Part shown: one piece after another, positions 63,375-64,000 of the stretch
How positions within the stretch are numbered: the first letter of the stretch is position 1
How the letters are laid out: every line of letters starts with the position of its first letter
Origin: Prorocentrum cordatum
Taxonomy: Eukaryota; Sar; Dinophyceae; Prorocentrales; Prorocentraceae
Assembly (NCBI GenBank): GCA_963575745.1
Contig: CAUYUJ010001370.1
Coordinates: 447,501 to 511,500 of the forward strand
Direction: 5' to 3'
Length of the DNA stretch: 64,000 nt
Notes under the pieces: generated by a model
Seen by the model: only the letters and a program-made list of their open reading frames with translations
Databases searched by the model: none
What the model was told of the DNA's origin: nothing
Translations under genes and position numbers: made by a program

Positions 63375-63620
63375 TCCAACAACGACGACTCCGAGAACTC
63401 TGATTCCGACGGCGATTCTAACCCTTCGATGGCGACGCCGACCACGTCCACCCCGACAACGACTTCAACTCTTACGGCGATGACTTCGACGACGACGGCG
63501 GTTCCGACGACGACTACACACGCCGGCTCCGGCTCCAGCTCCGACGACGAAGACGGCGACTACGACGGCGATGCTCTGACCATTGCGACAGCTCTGATTT
63601 CGACTGGCAAGGACGGCATC
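63375..63620. repeat. GAC/ACG imperfect trinucleotide tract
   Basis: Imperfect (GAC)n/(ACG)n/(CTC CGA)n. One frame is Thr-rich (TPTTTSTLTAMTSTTTAVPT), another Asp-rich (GDDFDDDGGSDDDYT). No domain. Confidence 0.7.
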
Positions 63621-63670
63621 GACGACAACGACGGCAAGGGAACTGGGGTCGGGGCCCGGGGCGACACATT

Positions 63671-64000
63671 CTAAAACATCGTGTTCACAGCCTCCTTTGT
63701 GATGACACCTTCCACGGTTGATGGAAAGAATGTGTTAAGGCAGCAAAACATTGCGACACGCACTGGCCAAAGCATCCGGTCTCACGAGATGTTGCCAGGT
63801 TTTAGATGGTTTTCTGTTGTTTGTGTGTATGTTGGGTATCACGAGGTCTTGCCAGGGTTTGCCTTGCTCCCCACTTTACAGGTTGGGGTTCTTAGCTTTG
63901 AGAAACGGTCCTCCGAATATCCTCCGAGACTCCCGCCTCGCGCCTTCGACGAACGCGGCAGAGCCTGACAGTACTGAACATCATATCACATGAGAAACAT
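63671..64000. other. unique sequence, no recognised gene
   Basis: GTTGCCAGGTTTTAGATGG and CTTGCCAGGGTTTGCC form a loose pair at 63793 and 63850; nothing else recognised to the window end. Confidence 0.4.

Overview
The window reads as nuclear DNA of a dinoflagellate. The best evidence is three relict copies of the dinoflagellate trans-spliced leader: an exact 22-nt copy at 17535-17556 with a second truncated copy right behind it, a one-substitution copy at 36942-36963, and a two-substitution copy at 41952-41973. Leaders written into the genome are the signature of spliced mRNAs that were reverse transcribed and reinserted. GC-rich DNA, very abundant micro- and minisatellites, decayed LINEs and almost no intact host gene fit this. 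I cannot name the species. Most long open frames here are by-products of stop-free tandem repeats and are not genes.

Layout. 1-12.9 kb: microsatellites, G/C-run palindromes, a 2.8-kb mosaic minisatellite (2.33-5.14 kb) and nested simple repeats, with no recognisable gene. 12.9-28.06 kb: two TIR elements of one family (A), each carrying a cassette of a 90-bp minisatellite. The second (16563-28057) is apparently split by a 10.04-kb insertion at 16657-26696. That insertion has inverted termini TGTCGGCGGTGC/GCACCGCCGACA inside TA tracts. It encodes a RepB-family (archaeo-eukaryotic primase superfamily) replicase-like domain, two Stc1-like zinc modules, a retroviral-type DD35E integrase and an OTU cysteine protease. 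Integrase plus OTU plus TGTNR...YNACA-like termini point to a Ginger-type DNA transposon; the primase would be a new cargo. This is the main find.

28-36.9 kb: unique DNA, short inverted-repeat elements, a third cassette with a related 77-bp minisatellite (32.4-34.7 kb), and a GGGGACAGTGGT array between inverted G/C-run units. 36.94-41.3 kb: a nearly complete but dead LINE starting at a spliced leader (coiled-coil ORF1, endonuclease, reverse transcriptase with a mutated motif C). 41.95-43.1 kb: a possible retroposed cellular transcript. 43-55 kb: unique DNA dotted with MITEs of several families, a 335-380-bp tandem repeat (46.2-47.7 kb), an armadillo-like gene fragment (51.5 kb) and a higher-order repeat (52.9-53.9 kb). 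55-64 kb: more short duplications, a 47-codon tandem repeat on the minus strand (59.9-60.2 kb), and two LINE 3' fragments (RNase H at 61.2-62.3 kb, post-RT zinc region at 62.6-62.9 kb).

The genes do not form a host pathway. The window is a record of mobile-element invasion, with insertions inside insertions whose order can be partly read from the breaks.
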